Shown: positions 34,079-44,150, counted from the stretch's first letter. The stretch: 64,000 nt of DNA from Labilibaculum sp041595635 (GCF_041595635.1 NZ_JBFHJW010000016.1:6509-70508), one strand, 5' to 3'. Numbers and translations: made by a program. The notes: generated by a model from the letters alone, not told the origin.

Positions 34079-35272
34079 TTAAAAATGTGTTCTTAATTTT
34101 TTAATAATGTAAAGGGATCTTACTAGTAATAGTGCAACAATTGGCAATATGTCATTGGGAAAAGATTGGGGAATGATTTTCCAGAATAATAAGACCATTA
34201 GTAATAGTATTGAATGCAGCAGTAGGTAATAGTATACGAAGAGATGCGATTTTTTTTTGAGCAAGGCGAAAATGATTGGAAAGTGAAGGGGAAAGGCCCA
34301 AATGATATTCCAGTTTGGCCCAGTAGCTTGGTGATCGGTAAAAAACCATAAGAAAATAATGAGCCATCCTACTAAACCGCAAATGCCAAAAAGAAAAAAG
34401 TCGAAAATGAAAAAATTTTTCTCTTTTTTCAGGTAAAATAAGCTTAAAAAAAATCCAATAATAGCTACTATTCCAAATAGAAAAGCCGGCCTTTTGTACC
34501 AAGTGGTTTTTTGAAAATTAATAGCTGGTTTAAGAATAATCTGGTTCGATTTAACCAAGGGTTTCACTGTGCTATTGGAATGAATTGTTGCTTTTTCAAA
34601 AGCCTGCATCAGGTTATCAGGCAGAAACATGTATTGGTAGGGCGTAGCTTCGATATCGCAAGGAATTCCAAGAGCCAGATGAATTCCTAAAAATATCCAT
34701 CTGCTTTTTTCCATGAAGGGATCTAAAAGGTTCCAAAAAGATTTGGGTTCACTAACAATTGTATTGAACACAATTTCGCCTTTTACATTGGCTTGTACAA
34801 TGTCTCGAATTCTTGTTGAACAATTATCGAAAAGAAAGTCGTACCTGTAATACCTATTTTCGATTTGGTAGTTTTTTAGGAGAGCCGAGAACAAATCTTG
34901 CCTTTCAATACTATCCAGGTTTAATTTTTGTTCTACAATTCCACGTTTTTCATAGATATACTCATTTTTAAAGTGTTTGAAAGAGGTATATGAAAGCATG
35001 TAATCTAATTTGCCACGTGCAAATTTAGGATAGAAATTGGGGGTGTTGAAATCGAAAGTGCCATAGCCAAAAACAAGGTCTAAATTGTTTTCAGCATCTT
35101 TTATTCGTATGGCTGAATGTCCAAATTGTGAGTATAATTCATCGCCTGGAGAACAGGTAAGAAGGCTAATTTCCGCATTTCGGCTTATGTTTTTTCCTAT
35201 GCAATGAGTGTGAAATAGTACTAAAAAAAAAGCAATCGTAAAAATTCGAAAGAAAATTGTTTTGAAAATCAT
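34079..35272 (-). CDS. DUF4105 (Lnb-like) periplasmic/membrane protein
   Basis: 397 residues. Signal at about 1-27; then a domain resembling the Lnb N-terminal periplasmic domain, a papain/NlpC-like fold. The pair GHSAIRI (H52) and FDNCSTRIRD (C151) look like a Cys-His catalytic pair. Five or so membrane helices occupy about 265-390. The family is found mostly in Bacteroidota and is uncharacterised as far as I know; a lipid- or peptidoglycan-directed hydrolase is inference. First gene of the trio with the thioesterase and membrane protein. Confidence 0.78.
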   Translation of the reverse strand: MIFKTIFFRIFTIAFFLVLFHTHCIGKNISRNAEISLLTCSPGDELYSQFGHSAIRIKDAENNLDLVFGYGTFDFNTPNFYPKFARGKLDYMLSYTSFKHFKNEYIYEKRGIVEQKLNLDSIERQDLFSALLKNYQIENRYYRYDFLFDNCSTRIRDIVQANVKGEIVFNTIVSEPKSFWNLLDPFMEKSRWIFLGIHLALGIPCDIEATPYQYMFLPDNLMQAFEKATIHSNSTVKPLVKSNQIILKPAINFQKTTWYKRPAFLFGIVAIIGFFLSLFYLKKEKNFFIFDFFLFGICGLVGWLIIFLWFFTDHQATGPNWNIIWAFPLHFPIIFALLKKKSHLFVYYYLLLHSILLLMVLLFWKIIPQSFPNDILPIVALLLVRSLYIIKKLRTHF

Positions 35273-35572
35273 AAAGGTAAATATTTACTCCTCGAAGATA
35301 AGTATTTTATGAATATCTGAATGTTACCTATTTCATAATTTTTTAAAGAGGAAAGAATCTTATTGCAAGTAATTATTTCTGATTATGATTTGTTATATGC
35401 TAGTGGATATGGGGCTTGTAAGTAAATATTTATTTTTAAAAGATTGTTGTGTAATGTTTTGTATATATCGCCTTACAATTGTTTTTCGATTAAAAAAATA
35501 AATTTTGTTTAGCAGATTAAATAAATTTTGACATCTTTACGAACCCATTATAATTTATCAAATATATTTCAA

Positions 35573-37645
35573 ATGCGAAGGCTTTTTTTCTTCCTTTTAT
35601 TGATCTGTCAGTTCTTTTCTGCCAATACAACTGTTTTAAACCGCGATAGTCTGAGAATAATATTGGGATCCCAACAGGGTTTACAATACTTAGTTTCTGT
35701 TTATCAGTTAGGTGAAGATTATTTGAATGATTTTCCCGATTCTACAATTTATTGTGCCGATGAAATTTTAAGTGTCGTAGATACTTGCTCTGATTCCCTT
35801 GCTGTTGTAAAAGCATACTATTTAAAAGGACAAGGGTTTTATCGTAAAAGTGATTATTTGAATTCTATAAAGAACTTGAAAAAAGCAATCACATATTGTG
35901 ATAAAAGCCAAGAGAAAGAAAAAGCCGATTGTTATAATGTTATGGGTAATTCACTGACTAAATCAGATAATTACAAGCTCTCTCTTAGTTCTTATTTTTC
36001 TAGTTTACACATTCGTAATTCATTAGGCGATAGTTTACCTATCTCTGCTTCCTTAAATAATATTGGGAATGTTTTTTTTGAGATGGAAGACTATAAAAAA
36101 GCGTTGGAATATTATGAAAAATCCATGAGCATAAAAGAAAAACAGAATGATGTAGTGAGTGTGTCCATTCTTCAGACGAACCTAGGAAATGTGTATCATA
36201 AATTGAATAATGAAAAAGATGCTTTATCCTACTATATGAAGGCATTAAATCTGATTGATAAAGAAGAGGATCTTGTCTGGAAATCTGTTCTGCTCGAAAA
36301 TATTGGACAGTTATTTCTCGATCGAGGAGAAATTAGTAAATGTTTGGATTATTACCAATTGGCACTGAATGAAGCGGAGAAAAGAGATGATAAAGTTTCA
36401 TTGGCAAGTGTGAAATCATCTTTAGCTATTGCTTATTTAAAAAAGAAGGAGTACGATATAGCAGTAATCAATTTTGAAGAGGCTTTGAGTATAGCTAAAG
36501 ATATTGGTATGCGTAAGGTTGAATTGGATTGTTACTATTATATGTCTGACTTGTATGTACAAACAAAGAATTACAAAAAAAGTATCGCTTATTTTAGGCT
36601 TTATGATGACATGCGGGCGCGAATAAATAAAGAAAATAATAGTAAAGAGATTGCTGAGTTTCAGGCTAAATTTCAGGCTGAAAAAATGGATGCCGAAAAT
36701 GAAATTTTGAAACAAAAAAATATCATTCAGAAATTGGAGTTACACAAACAGAAAAGCCAAAATATCTTTTTAGTTTGTATAGGTTTGCTTATTATAAGCC
36801 TGCTTATTTATCTGATTTATATTACCAGAGTAAGGGCAAAACTTTATAAAATTCTCAGTAAGAAAAATGCTATTATATCTGAGAATAATAATAGTCTTAC
36901 AAAACTAATTGCCACAAAAGATAAGTTTTTATCAATTATTGCACACGATTTAAAAAACCCATTTAATACTGTTCTTGGCTTTACCGATTTGATCATTTAT
37001 CGGTTTGATGAATTGGACGATGAAAAAAGGCTTGAATATATTAAAATTGTGAACAAGTCTGCTTTGCAAGGTTCTTTATTGCTTAATAATTTGCTTACAT
37101 GGTCGAGATCACAAATGGGTGTTCTTAAATACAATCCTCAGTATTTCGCTATTAGCGAGATTGTTCAGGAAGAATTGGAAGGGCTCGAAGGAAAGGCTTT
37201 AACTAAAGGAATTACTTTGCACTTAGAGATAATAGATAATTTGATGGTTAGTGCTGATCCGAATATGATTCGAACAGTACTAAGAAATTTGGGGAATAAT
37301 GCCATCAAATTTACAAAAGAAAAAGGAAGGGTTGTTTTTTCAATTCGAGCTCGGAATGGTAAGGCAATAATCTCGGTTAAAGATAATGGTATTGGCTTGA
37401 ATATTAATGAACAATCAAAATTATTTCACCTCGATTCTAATCACTCTAGACCCGGAACAATGGGGGAGAGAGGAACTGGTTTAGGTTTGATATTGTGTAA
37501 GGATTTTGTGGAGAAAAATGGAGGCCAAATCGGACTTACAAGTCAGGAAGATATTGGAAGTGAATTTTGGTTTTCACTTTCTTTAAGTAAAGAGCAAAAA
37601 AAATCCTCTATCCCATTAAGGATAGAGGAGGCGATGCAAGTGTGA
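35573..37645 (+). CDS. TPR-containing sensor histidine kinase
   Basis: 690 residues from the ATG at 35573, which begins the signal peptide MRRLFFFLLLICQFFSA. The longer frame starting at a TTG (35528) is less likely. A periplasmic array of about seven to eight TPRs (to about residue 350), a coiled coil, and one transmembrane helix (about 395-418) follow. HisKA has H458 in IIAHDLKNPF, and HATPase_c shows NLGNNAIKF, DNGIGL and GTGLGLILC. No response regulator is nearby. TPR sensors of this layout are common in Bacteroidota; the signal is unknown. The last 15 codons overlap a terminator used by lolA. Confidence 0.9.
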   Translation: MRRLFFFLLLICQFFSANTTVLNRDSLRIILGSQQGLQYLVSVYQLGEDYLNDFPDSTIYCADEILSVVDTCSDSLAVVKAYYLKGQGFYRKSDYLNSIKNLKKAITYCDKSQEKEKADCYNVMGNSLTKSDNYKLSLSSYFSSLHIRNSLGDSLPISASLNNIGNVFFEMEDYKKALEYYEKSMSIKEKQNDVVSVSILQTNLGNVYHKLNNEKDALSYYMKALNLIDKEEDLVWKSVLLENIGQLFLDRGEISKCLDYYQLALNEAEKRDDKVSLASVKSSLAIAYLKKKEYDIAVINFEEALSIAKDIGMRKVELDCYYYMSDLYVQTKNYKKSIAYFRLYDDMRARINKENNSKEIAEFQAKFQAEKMDAENEILKQKNIIQKLELHKQKSQNIFLVCIGLLIISLLIYLIYITRVRAKLYKILSKKNAIISENNNSLTKLIATKDKFLSIIAHDLKNPFNTVLGFTDLIIYRFDELDDEKRLEYIKIVNKSALQGSLLLNNLLTWSRSQMGVLKYNPQYFAISEIVQEELEGLEGKALTKGITLHLEIIDNLMVSADPNMIRTVLRNLGNNAIKFTKEKGRVVFSIRARNGKAIISVKDNGIGLNINEQSKLFHLDSNHSRPGTMGERGTGLGLILCKDFVEKNGGQIGLTSQEDIGSEFWFSLSLSKEQKKSSIPLRIEEAMQV
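37605..37628 (-). terminator. Terminator of the ftsK-lolA operon, inside the kinase gene
   Basis: On the minus strand, CCTCTATCC, loop TTAATG, GGATAGAGG, then ATTTTTTTT. The structure lies entirely within the 3' coding end of the TPR kinase on the plus strand, about 20 bases beyond the lolA stop. Confidence 0.75.
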
Positions 37646-37649
37646 TTTT

Positions 37650-38291
37650 TTATCGCATATCGTTTACTTCTACTTCTGGATTTGATTTGGTGTCAAAAAC
37701 AAAATAGTTATCGGCAAAAGTAAGATTAGGAGTGAAGCTTTTTAAAATAATACTTACATTATTTCCATCTTTACCAATTGATTGTAGCGATTCAATTTGA
37801 TTTTTAGCTCGGTTTATTTTCAGGCGGATTGATGTAAATCCTTTTTCGGTATTATTTGGGAATAAATCGATCAAATCGTAGTCGGTATTATTAGCTTTTT
37901 CTTCTTTTACGTACTTAAAAGTATATCCTTTTTCATAAATCGAAAAAATAGTTGCAGGGTTCAATCCTTCTTCATCACCATCTTCTGGTTCACTAATGTT
38001 TACCTCATTTACATCAACCAGATGTGAGTAAATTGTACTTCCATCAAAGTAAGTGTCTACTCCCATTAATTTAAGACGATATTTATCTTCTAGTAAAACA
38101 ATAATTCCTTCGGATTTTTCATGAATATCTTCTTCATCATTATCCATTGAAAAAGTAAATTCGGCTTTTATACTTTTATATTCTTTATTTTTTGCTGAAA
38201 CTTTATCCAAAATTGATTTGGCTTTGGTATCCTGCGCCGATAGGTTAAAACATACAATTCCAAGAAGAAGAAGGAGAAAGACTTTTTTCAT
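37650..38291 (-). CDS. LolA-like outer-membrane lipoprotein carrier
   Basis: 213 residues. Signal peptide MKKVFLLLLLGIVCFNLSAQ; mature part with the LolA/LolB beta-fold pattern (ILDKVSAKNKEYKSIKAEFT and a central strand run). In Gram-negative bacteria such carriers ferry lipoproteins across the periplasm. It follows ftsK by 57 bases on the same strand; in Bacteroidota these two often travel together. Sequence identity to E. coli LolA looks low, so substrate identity is inferred. Confidence 0.85.
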   Translation of the reverse strand: MKKVFLLLLLGIVCFNLSAQDTKAKSILDKVSAKNKEYKSIKAEFTFSMDNDEEDIHEKSEGIIVLLEDKYRLKLMGVDTYFDGSTIYSHLVDVNEVNISEPEDGDEEGLNPATIFSIYEKGYTFKYVKEEKANNTDYDLIDLFPNNTEKGFTSIRLKINRAKNQIESLQSIGKDGNNVSIILKSFTPNLTFADNYFVFDTKSNPEVEVNDMR

Positions 38292-38348
38292 TTTATCTGA
38301 TTTTATTTAATATTCAATAACTCTATAATCAATAATTATGCCAGGTTT

Positions 38349-40763
38349 TTATTGGAGCACATCGCTTAACAGTTTTTCCAATGAGTACTCATCCGAAATA
38401 AGAACTTGTCTTGCTTTACTTCCTTCAAATGGACCTACAATTCCTGCAGCTTCTAATTGGTCGATAATTCTTCCCGCTCTATTGTAACCAATCGAAAATC
38501 GTCTCTGTATTCCAGAGGTAGAGCCTTGTTGCGATGAGACAACTAATTTAGCGGCTTCCTCGAAGAGAGCATCTCTTTTTTGCAAATCGATATCTGTTGA
38601 GGTGTTTTCCGATGACTCTCCTGTGTATTCAGGTAAAAATAGGGCTGAAGGATAGGATTGCTGTTTTTGAATGAATTCGGTAACAGCTTCAACTTCGGGC
38701 GTGTCTACGAATGCACATTGCACCCTTACTAGTTCGCTGGTTAGGGATATAAGCATGTCTCCACGACCAATTAACTGGTTTGCACCCGGACTATCCAAAA
38801 TAGTTCTGGAGTCAATCATTGAGGCCACCTTAAAAGCGATTCTAGCTGGGAAATTGGCCTTAATTACGCCCGTAATAATATTGGTTGACGGACGCTGTGT
38901 GGCAATAATCATATGAATTCCAATGGCACGAGCTAATTGAGCAATACGCGCAATTGGCGTTTCTACCTCTTTGCCGGCAGTCATAATTAAATCAGCAAAT
39001 TCATCAATAATCACAACAATATAAGGAAGGTAACGATGGCCGTTTTCGGGATTTAAATTTCGTTTTACAAACTTGGTATTGTATTCTTTTATATTTCGTG
39101 CATGTGCTTTTTTTAGTAAATCATATCTGGAATCCATTTCAATACACAAAGAATTTAAGGTGGCAATTACCTTGTGGATATCCGTAATGATTGGTTCTTC
39201 TTCATCGGGTAGTTTGGCTAAGAAATGTTTTTCGATGGTAGAGTAGATGCTTAATTCTACCTTTTTAGGATCAATAAGAACAAATTTTAGCTGCGATGGA
39301 TGTTTTTTGTATAGTAAGGATGTGATTATTGCATTCAACCCAACCGATTTACCTTGTCCGGTTGCCCCAGCCACCAAAAGGTGTGGCATTTTGGTCAAGT
39401 CGAGAGTATAAGTTTCGTTCGAGATTGTTTTGCCAAGAGCAACGGGAAGTGCATGTTTCGATTCCTGGAATTTTTTGGATGAAATAATGTTTTTCATCGA
39501 TACAATTTCTGGGGCCCGATTAGGAACTTCGATACCTATGGTGCCTTTTCCTGGAATTGGAGCGATAATTCGGATTCCCAAAGCTGATAAGCTTAGGGCA
39601 ATATCATCTTCCAAATTTTTAATTTTTGAAATACGTACGCCTGGAGCTGGTACAATTTCATACAAAGTAATTGTAGGGCCAATTGTTGCTTTTATTTGAG
39701 TGATCTCTATCTTATAATGGCGAAGGGTTTCTACAATTTTATTTTTATTTGACTCTAGTTCATCTTTGCTCACACTTGAATTGCTGGACTGATGAGCTTC
39801 TAATAAATTAATAGGAGGATATTTGTAATTGGAAAGATCGAGAGTAGGGTCAAAATCTTCCATGGGTGTATGCTTGATGTTTACAATTTCTTCTTGCTTA
39901 CTTGCATTTTCAATTTTTAGTTCTAAGTCTTCTTTGGGTTTGTCGGCTTTTTTACTTTTTGTTTCAAGAATAATTTCTTCTTGAGGAGCAAATTCTGCCT
40001 CTATAGGTAATTCTGTTTTGTCAATTTCAAGTTCCTTTTCGAGAGATGGAGTATTTAGACTATCGTCCTTTTCAAATTCTTCTTCTTCTTTTGTGTTGCA
40101 TTCATTCACAGTATCAGAACTGTTTCCCTTATTGGAACTGACTTTTTCTTTTGACGCAAACATTCTCTTGAAAAAAGGAAGGAAGTTTTGAAAACCTATG
40201 GTAATTAAACTTAAAAAACTTAAGATAACGAGGAATAAAGTTCCGACATTTCCAATTAGTGATACCAACCATTCACTAATAAAATAGCCATGTATTCCAC
40301 CTAAAAATAAAAAGGAGTGTGAGGTTGACTTTACAAATAAAAAGGACATTAATACAGAAAACCAAATGCAAAAAAACAAGGTGTAAATAATGGTTTTGCG
40401 GAGCGATTGTATTTTAACTCCCCATAATCGTAAAGATAAAACAACCATTAGGTAAAGAAAGGACAGGGAGGCAATTCCAAAGCCTTTGTTAATTACCAAA
40501 TTGGAAATATAGGCTCCAGTTTTTCCCGTCCAGTTTTCAACTCTAATTTTTGAGTCGGTGATTAATTCGAGCCATTTTAGATCTAATTTGCTTTGATCTG
40601 CTCCGCCGGTAAAAAAGAAGGATGCAAATGCTAAGCCGATGTAGATCGTAAACAGTGAAAGAGCAATTCCTAATAGAAACTTAGTTCTGTCATCAGTAAA
40701 AAATTTGGGAGCCGAAAAGCGCGACTTAGCCTTGGAATTATTTGTTTTTTTTGTTTTAGCCAT
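38349..40763 (-). CDS. ftsK: DNA translocase FtsK/SpoIIIE
   Basis: Septum-anchored motor that pumps chromosome ends at division. I chose the ATG at 40763 (MAKTKK, 804 residues). About four N-terminal membrane helices (25-200) are followed by an acidic Glu/Lys-rich linker (about 210-320) and the alpha/beta motor. Walker A is GATGQGKS (466-473), Walker B VVIIDEFADL. The C-terminal gamma winged-helix domain has GSTSGIQRRFSIGYNRAG. Upstream of lolA. Confidence 0.95.
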   Translation of the reverse strand: MAKTKKTNNSKAKSRFSAPKFFTDDRTKFLLGIALSLFTIYIGLAFASFFFTGGADQSKLDLKWLELITDSKIRVENWTGKTGAYISNLVINKGFGIASLSFLYLMVVLSLRLWGVKIQSLRKTIIYTLFFCIWFSVLMSFLFVKSTSHSFLFLGGIHGYFISEWLVSLIGNVGTLFLVILSFLSLITIGFQNFLPFFKRMFASKEKVSSNKGNSSDTVNECNTKEEEEFEKDDSLNTPSLEKELEIDKTELPIEAEFAPQEEIILETKSKKADKPKEDLELKIENASKQEEIVNIKHTPMEDFDPTLDLSNYKYPPINLLEAHQSSNSSVSKDELESNKNKIVETLRHYKIEITQIKATIGPTITLYEIVPAPGVRISKIKNLEDDIALSLSALGIRIIAPIPGKGTIGIEVPNRAPEIVSMKNIISSKKFQESKHALPVALGKTISNETYTLDLTKMPHLLVAGATGQGKSVGLNAIITSLLYKKHPSQLKFVLIDPKKVELSIYSTIEKHFLAKLPDEEEPIITDIHKVIATLNSLCIEMDSRYDLLKKAHARNIKEYNTKFVKRNLNPENGHRYLPYIVVIIDEFADLIMTAGKEVETPIARIAQLARAIGIHMIIATQRPSTNIITGVIKANFPARIAFKVASMIDSRTILDSPGANQLIGRGDMLISLTSELVRVQCAFVDTPEVEAVTEFIQKQQSYPSALFLPEYTGESSENTSTDIDLQKRDALFEEAAKLVVSSQQGSTSGIQRRFSIGYNRAGRIIDQLEAAGIVGPFEGSKARQVLISDEYSLEKLLSDVLQ

Positions 40764-40888
40764 TGAATATTTTTTCAATTTTCACAAAATTCTATTGCTT
40801 TAGAATTTATGTAAAAGTAATAAAAATGGCATTTAAAAACCACAGGATTATGGCTCAGTAAAAAGATAAGTTTGAAAAGGCTTGATAC

Positions 40889-41569
40889 TTAATTAAAATC
40901 GACGATGTATTTTTTTAATGTTTTTAAATCCGAAAACTTATATTCCTCTGGAATATCGAATTCCTCTTCCTTAACGGCATTTAGATTTACCGATTGTGCC
41001 GTGAATTTGGTTCTAACCTTATTCATGCTTGTTTCAAATTCCATAAGAACACCCGGAATTTGATACAAAGGAGTATTTCGATTGGGTGATTTTAGTCCAA
41101 TTTCTAAAGTATAAAACACATTTATTTGTGTCTTATTTGCATCATTAAAATAGACCTTTGCCTGCTTGCATTTGTAGCCAGCTATTTGCTTTGTCGAATC
41201 AATGTATTCTATCTTATGAGGCGTTTTTTGATTGTAAACAAAAGCAATTTCATCTTTTGGGAATTCGTAACTTAGTTTGTTACTCAGGACTTTAAGTAAA
41301 ATGTTGCTTTTTTCGTTTTCGTATTTTGAAATGAATTTGGTACTAAAAAAACCCAAATAGCCTTCCGAGATTAAACAGATGTTATCATCTTTAAAAAGTA
41401 ATTCTACTTTATTTGGAAGAAGGGCAATGATTGGGTTCTCCTTTTCAGTTGAAAAATAACTAACAGAATAGGTAATTATCCCTTCATTAATTTTATTGTT
41501 GGGGTCTGATTTTGAATTGCAAGCCCAGAATGCAAATAAAATTAAAATTATAGATAAACCTTTCTTCAT
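40889..41569 (-). CDS. Lipoprotein, GLPGLI/DUF4412-like
   Basis: 226 residues. Lipoprotein signal MKKGLSIILILFAFWACN with the lipobox Cys at 17. The mature part is a beta-sandwich-like sequence with IAGYKCKQAKVYF, the phrase typical of GLPGLI/DUF4412-type proteins of Bacteroidota. No enzymatic motif; role in the envelope unknown. Alone on the minus strand, 125 bases upstream of ftsK. Confidence 0.7.
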   Translation of the reverse strand: MKKGLSIILILFAFWACNSKSDPNNKINEGIITYSVSYFSTEKENPIIALLPNKVELLFKDDNICLISEGYLGFFSTKFISKYENEKSNILLKVLSNKLSYEFPKDEIAFVYNQKTPHKIEYIDSTKQIAGYKCKQAKVYFNDANKTQINVFYTLEIGLKSPNRNTPLYQIPGVLMEFETSMNKVRTKFTAQSVNLNAVKEEEFDIPEEYKFSDLKTLKKYIVDFN

Positions 41570-42063
41570 AAACGATGGATTTTGTTTGTGAGTTGATAAC
41601 TGAAACTAATAGCGGCTTTATAAATGGCAAATTGAACTGGTTAAATGTAGGAAAACATTGGGAAATTTAAATACTAAATTCATACATCTTACATGAAGCT
41701 TATGCATCTTTTTATGAATGCCGCCTATTTGCCCTGTTATATTCCATTGCTCATGATACGAAGAATTAGTGTTCAGGTTCCGTAAATGATAAAAACTAAA
41801 TGAAATAGTTGAATTTTTTTGTTGAAGATTGTTTTTGTACTACTTGATCATATCGCCTTTTTGAACTAAAAAGTAAACATAACTACAAATATTGATGTGT
41901 CAAGATGAGTGGATATTGTTTCAGTATTGATTGCTTTGAATTTCATGTATTTAGAGACTAGATTAGTGAACAGTAAAAATAGATAGTCTGTAAGTGGTTG
42001 AATAACAGATGATGGTTGAGTTTTAAAAAAAATGTTTTTTTGTTGTTTTGTGATTATTTTTTC
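41570..42063. other. Long spacer upstream of arcC
   Basis: About 490 bases with no ORF of note and no clear RNA gene. It contains the promoters of the lipoprotein gene (minus) and of arcC (plus). No strong palindrome was found. Confidence 0.4.
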
Positions 42064-42071
42064 TAGATTTG
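42064..42071 (+). promoter_or_regulatory. Candidate -7 box of the arcC-argF operon
   Basis: TAGATTTG fits TAnnTTTG; TTTG at 42039-42042 gives a 21-base spacer. Transcription would start near 42077-42080, exactly at the upstream GTG, which argues for the later ATG at 42105 as the start of arcC. Confidence 0.6.
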
Positions 42072-42104
42072 CAATGAGTGAAGAAAAACATAAATGCCAA
42101 AGTA

Positions 42105-43085
42105 ATGGAGAATAAATTAGCAGTTGTCGCTTTAGGTGGAAATGCCTTGTTAAGAGGTTGTCAGAAAGGTACAGTAGCAGAACAGAATAAAAATACGATT
42201 GATACCCTAGAGAACCTCATCTTTCTGATACAAGAAGGATACGATATTATTATTGCTCATGGCAATGGTCCTCAGGTAGGTAACATCTTAATGAGGAATG
42301 ATGCAGGTGAACAACTTTATAATATTCCACAAATGCCTTTGGATATTGATGTTGCTGATTCGCAAGGCGGAATTGGCTATATGATTGAACGCAATTTGCG
42401 CAATGTTTTAAAAAAGCACGGCATAGAAAAAGACGTTGTCACTCTGGTAAGTCAAGTTGTTGTTGATCGAAATGATGTCGCCTTTTTAAATCCGCTAAAG
42501 CGTGTAGGTAAAATTTACACCAAAGAAGAGGCTGATAAATTAAACATAGACAAAGGTTGGATTTTTAAAGAGGAAGTGAAAACAGAAGGTGGTTGGAGAC
42601 GTGTTGTGCCCTCACCAAAACCAATTAGAGTTTTGAATGAAAAGGTAATTAATACATTGGCTCGTCAGGGAAATATTGTGATTACGGTTGGTGGTGGTGG
42701 AATCCCCGTTTCGGAAGATGAGAGTGGAAATCTTTGTCCGGTAGAAGCGGTGATCGATAAAGATCTTGCTTCGGCATTGATTGGTGCTCGTATTAAAGCA
42801 GATGAATTCTATATTCTTACGGATGTTCCTTTTGTTTATCGCGATTTTAAGGGGCCTAATGAGAAAAAACTTGAATTTTTAAATCACAAGGATACCATGA
42901 AATATTTGGAAGATGGTACCTTTGCCGAGGGATCGATGGCTCCAAAAATTCGTGCTTGTTTGAGTTTTATAGAAAATGGTGGAGGTAAATCTGTTATTAC
43001 TGAAGCTACGAAACTAGTTGATAAATCTTATGGTACCAAGATTACAATGGAGTACGATGGGAATGATGTTGAGCATATTGGTTAA
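42105..43085 (+). CDS. arcC: Carbamate kinase
   Basis: Makes ATP from carbamoyl phosphate (or the reverse). The start KLAVVALGGNALL and IIAHGNGPQVG are the family nucleotide and carbamoyl-phosphate loops. The end has EGSMAPKIRACLSFIENGG and TKITMEYDG. 326 residues from the ATG at 42105; the GTG at 42078 adds nine unconserved residues and coincides with the predicted transcription start. It is 63 bases upstream of ornithine carbamoyltransferase. No arginine deiminase is visible, so the substrate may be citrulline from elsewhere. Confidence 0.93.
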   Translation: MENKLAVVALGGNALLRGCQKGTVAEQNKNTIDTLENLIFLIQEGYDIIIAHGNGPQVGNILMRNDAGEQLYNIPQMPLDIDVADSQGGIGYMIERNLRNVLKKHGIEKDVVTLVSQVVVDRNDVAFLNPLKRVGKIYTKEEADKLNIDKGWIFKEEVKTEGGWRRVVPSPKPIRVLNEKVINTLARQGNIVITVGGGGIPVSEDESGNLCPVEAVIDKDLASALIGARIKADEFYILTDVPFVYRDFKGPNEKKLEFLNHKDTMKYLEDGTFAEGSMAPKIRACLSFIENGGGKSVITEATKLVDKSYGTKITMEYDGNDVEHIG

Positions 43086-43148
43086 ATAAAGATTATTACT
43101 ATCAGATTATAATTACTTTTGTGATTGAAATTTTTAAAAATACATACC

Positions 43149-44150
43149 ATGTCTTTTAATTTAAGAAACAGAAACTTTTTAAAGTTGTTGGATTTTACTC
43201 CAAAGGAAATACAATATTTGTTGGATCTTGCCAGAGATCTTAAAAGAGCGAAATATGCGGGGACTGAAGTGCAAACTATGAAAGGAAAGAATATTGCTTT
43301 AATATTCGAAAAATCGTCCACTCGTACTCGATGTTCATTTGAAACAGCCGCCTACGATCAAGGTGCACATGTTACCTATTTAGGTCCCTCCGGTTCCCAA
43401 ATTGGTGTAAAAGAATCCATGGCCGATACAGCTCGTGTTTTAGGACGTATGTATGATGGAATTGAGTACCGTGGTTTTGGGCAAGCAATTGTTGAAGAGT
43501 TGGGAAAATTTGCAGGTGTTCCTGTTTGGAATGGGTTGACTGATGAATTTCATCCAACGCAAATCTTAGCTGACTTCTTAACCATGATGGAGCATTCAGA
43601 TAAGCCTCTTAATCAGGTTGCCTTTGCTTATTTGGGCGATGCTCGCAATAATATGGCTAATTCCTTAATGGTTGGAGCCGCTAAGATGGGTATGGATGTA
43701 AGAATTGTAGGACCAAAAAACCTTCAGCCAGAAGAAGCTTTGGTTGCTGATTGCATGGAAATAGCAAAAGAAACAGGTGCTAAAATTACCATTACTGATG
43801 ATGCTCAGGCTGGAGTTAAAGGTTGTGATTTCCTTTATACTGATGTATGGGTGTCGATGGGAGAACCTGATAAAGTATGGGAAGAAAGAATAGGAATTTT
43901 GAAGCCATATCAGGTAAATGCCGATTTAATGGCTGCTTCTGAAAACGATAATTGTAAATTTATGCATTGTTTGCCTGCCTATCACAACCGTGAGACTAAG
44001 GTTGGGGAAGATGTTTTTCAGAAATTTGGTATGGACGGTGTCGAAGTAACTGAAGAAGTTTTTGAGTCGTCTGCATCTATTGTATTCGATGAAGCTGAAA
44101 ATAGATTGCATACAATTAAAGCGATAATGGTTGCCACTTTAGGAGCATAA
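43149..44150 (+). CDS. Ornithine carbamoyltransferase
   Basis: Interconverts citrulline plus phosphate with ornithine plus carbamoyl phosphate. Carbamoyl-phosphate loop STRTR (57-61), HPTQ (135-138), DVWVSMGE and HCLPA (273-277, C274) are all present. 333 residues from the ATG at 43149; the frame extends upstream to a TTG (43125). Pairing with carbamate kinase suggests the catabolic (ArcB) direction, but the same enzyme could serve arginine synthesis. It is not the succinylornithine variant (SOTCase) seen in Bacteroides, as HCLPA and the SMG loop are of ordinary OTC type; this is by eye. Confidence 0.92.
   Translation: MSFNLRNRNFLKLLDFTPKEIQYLLDLARDLKRAKYAGTEVQTMKGKNIALIFEKSSTRTRCSFETAAYDQGAHVTYLGPSGSQIGVKESMADTARVLGRMYDGIEYRGFGQAIVEELGKFAGVPVWNGLTDEFHPTQILADFLTMMEHSDKPLNQVAFAYLGDARNNMANSLMVGAAKMGMDVRIVGPKNLQPEEALVADCMEIAKETGAKITITDDAQAGVKGCDFLYTDVWVSMGEPDKVWEERIGILKPYQVNADLMAASENDNCKFMHCLPAYHNRETKVGEDVFQKFGMDGVEVTEEVFESSASIVFDEAENRLHTIKAIMVATLGA

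Noticed and set aside
34152..34502. 116-residue frame overlapping the DUF4105 gene in another frame
   Set aside because: Same strand, different frame, over the membrane-helix part; no independent support.
41570..42063. tRNA or riboswitch in the long spacer
   Set aside because: No cloverleaf, no conserved riboswitch core and only AT-rich sequence seen.
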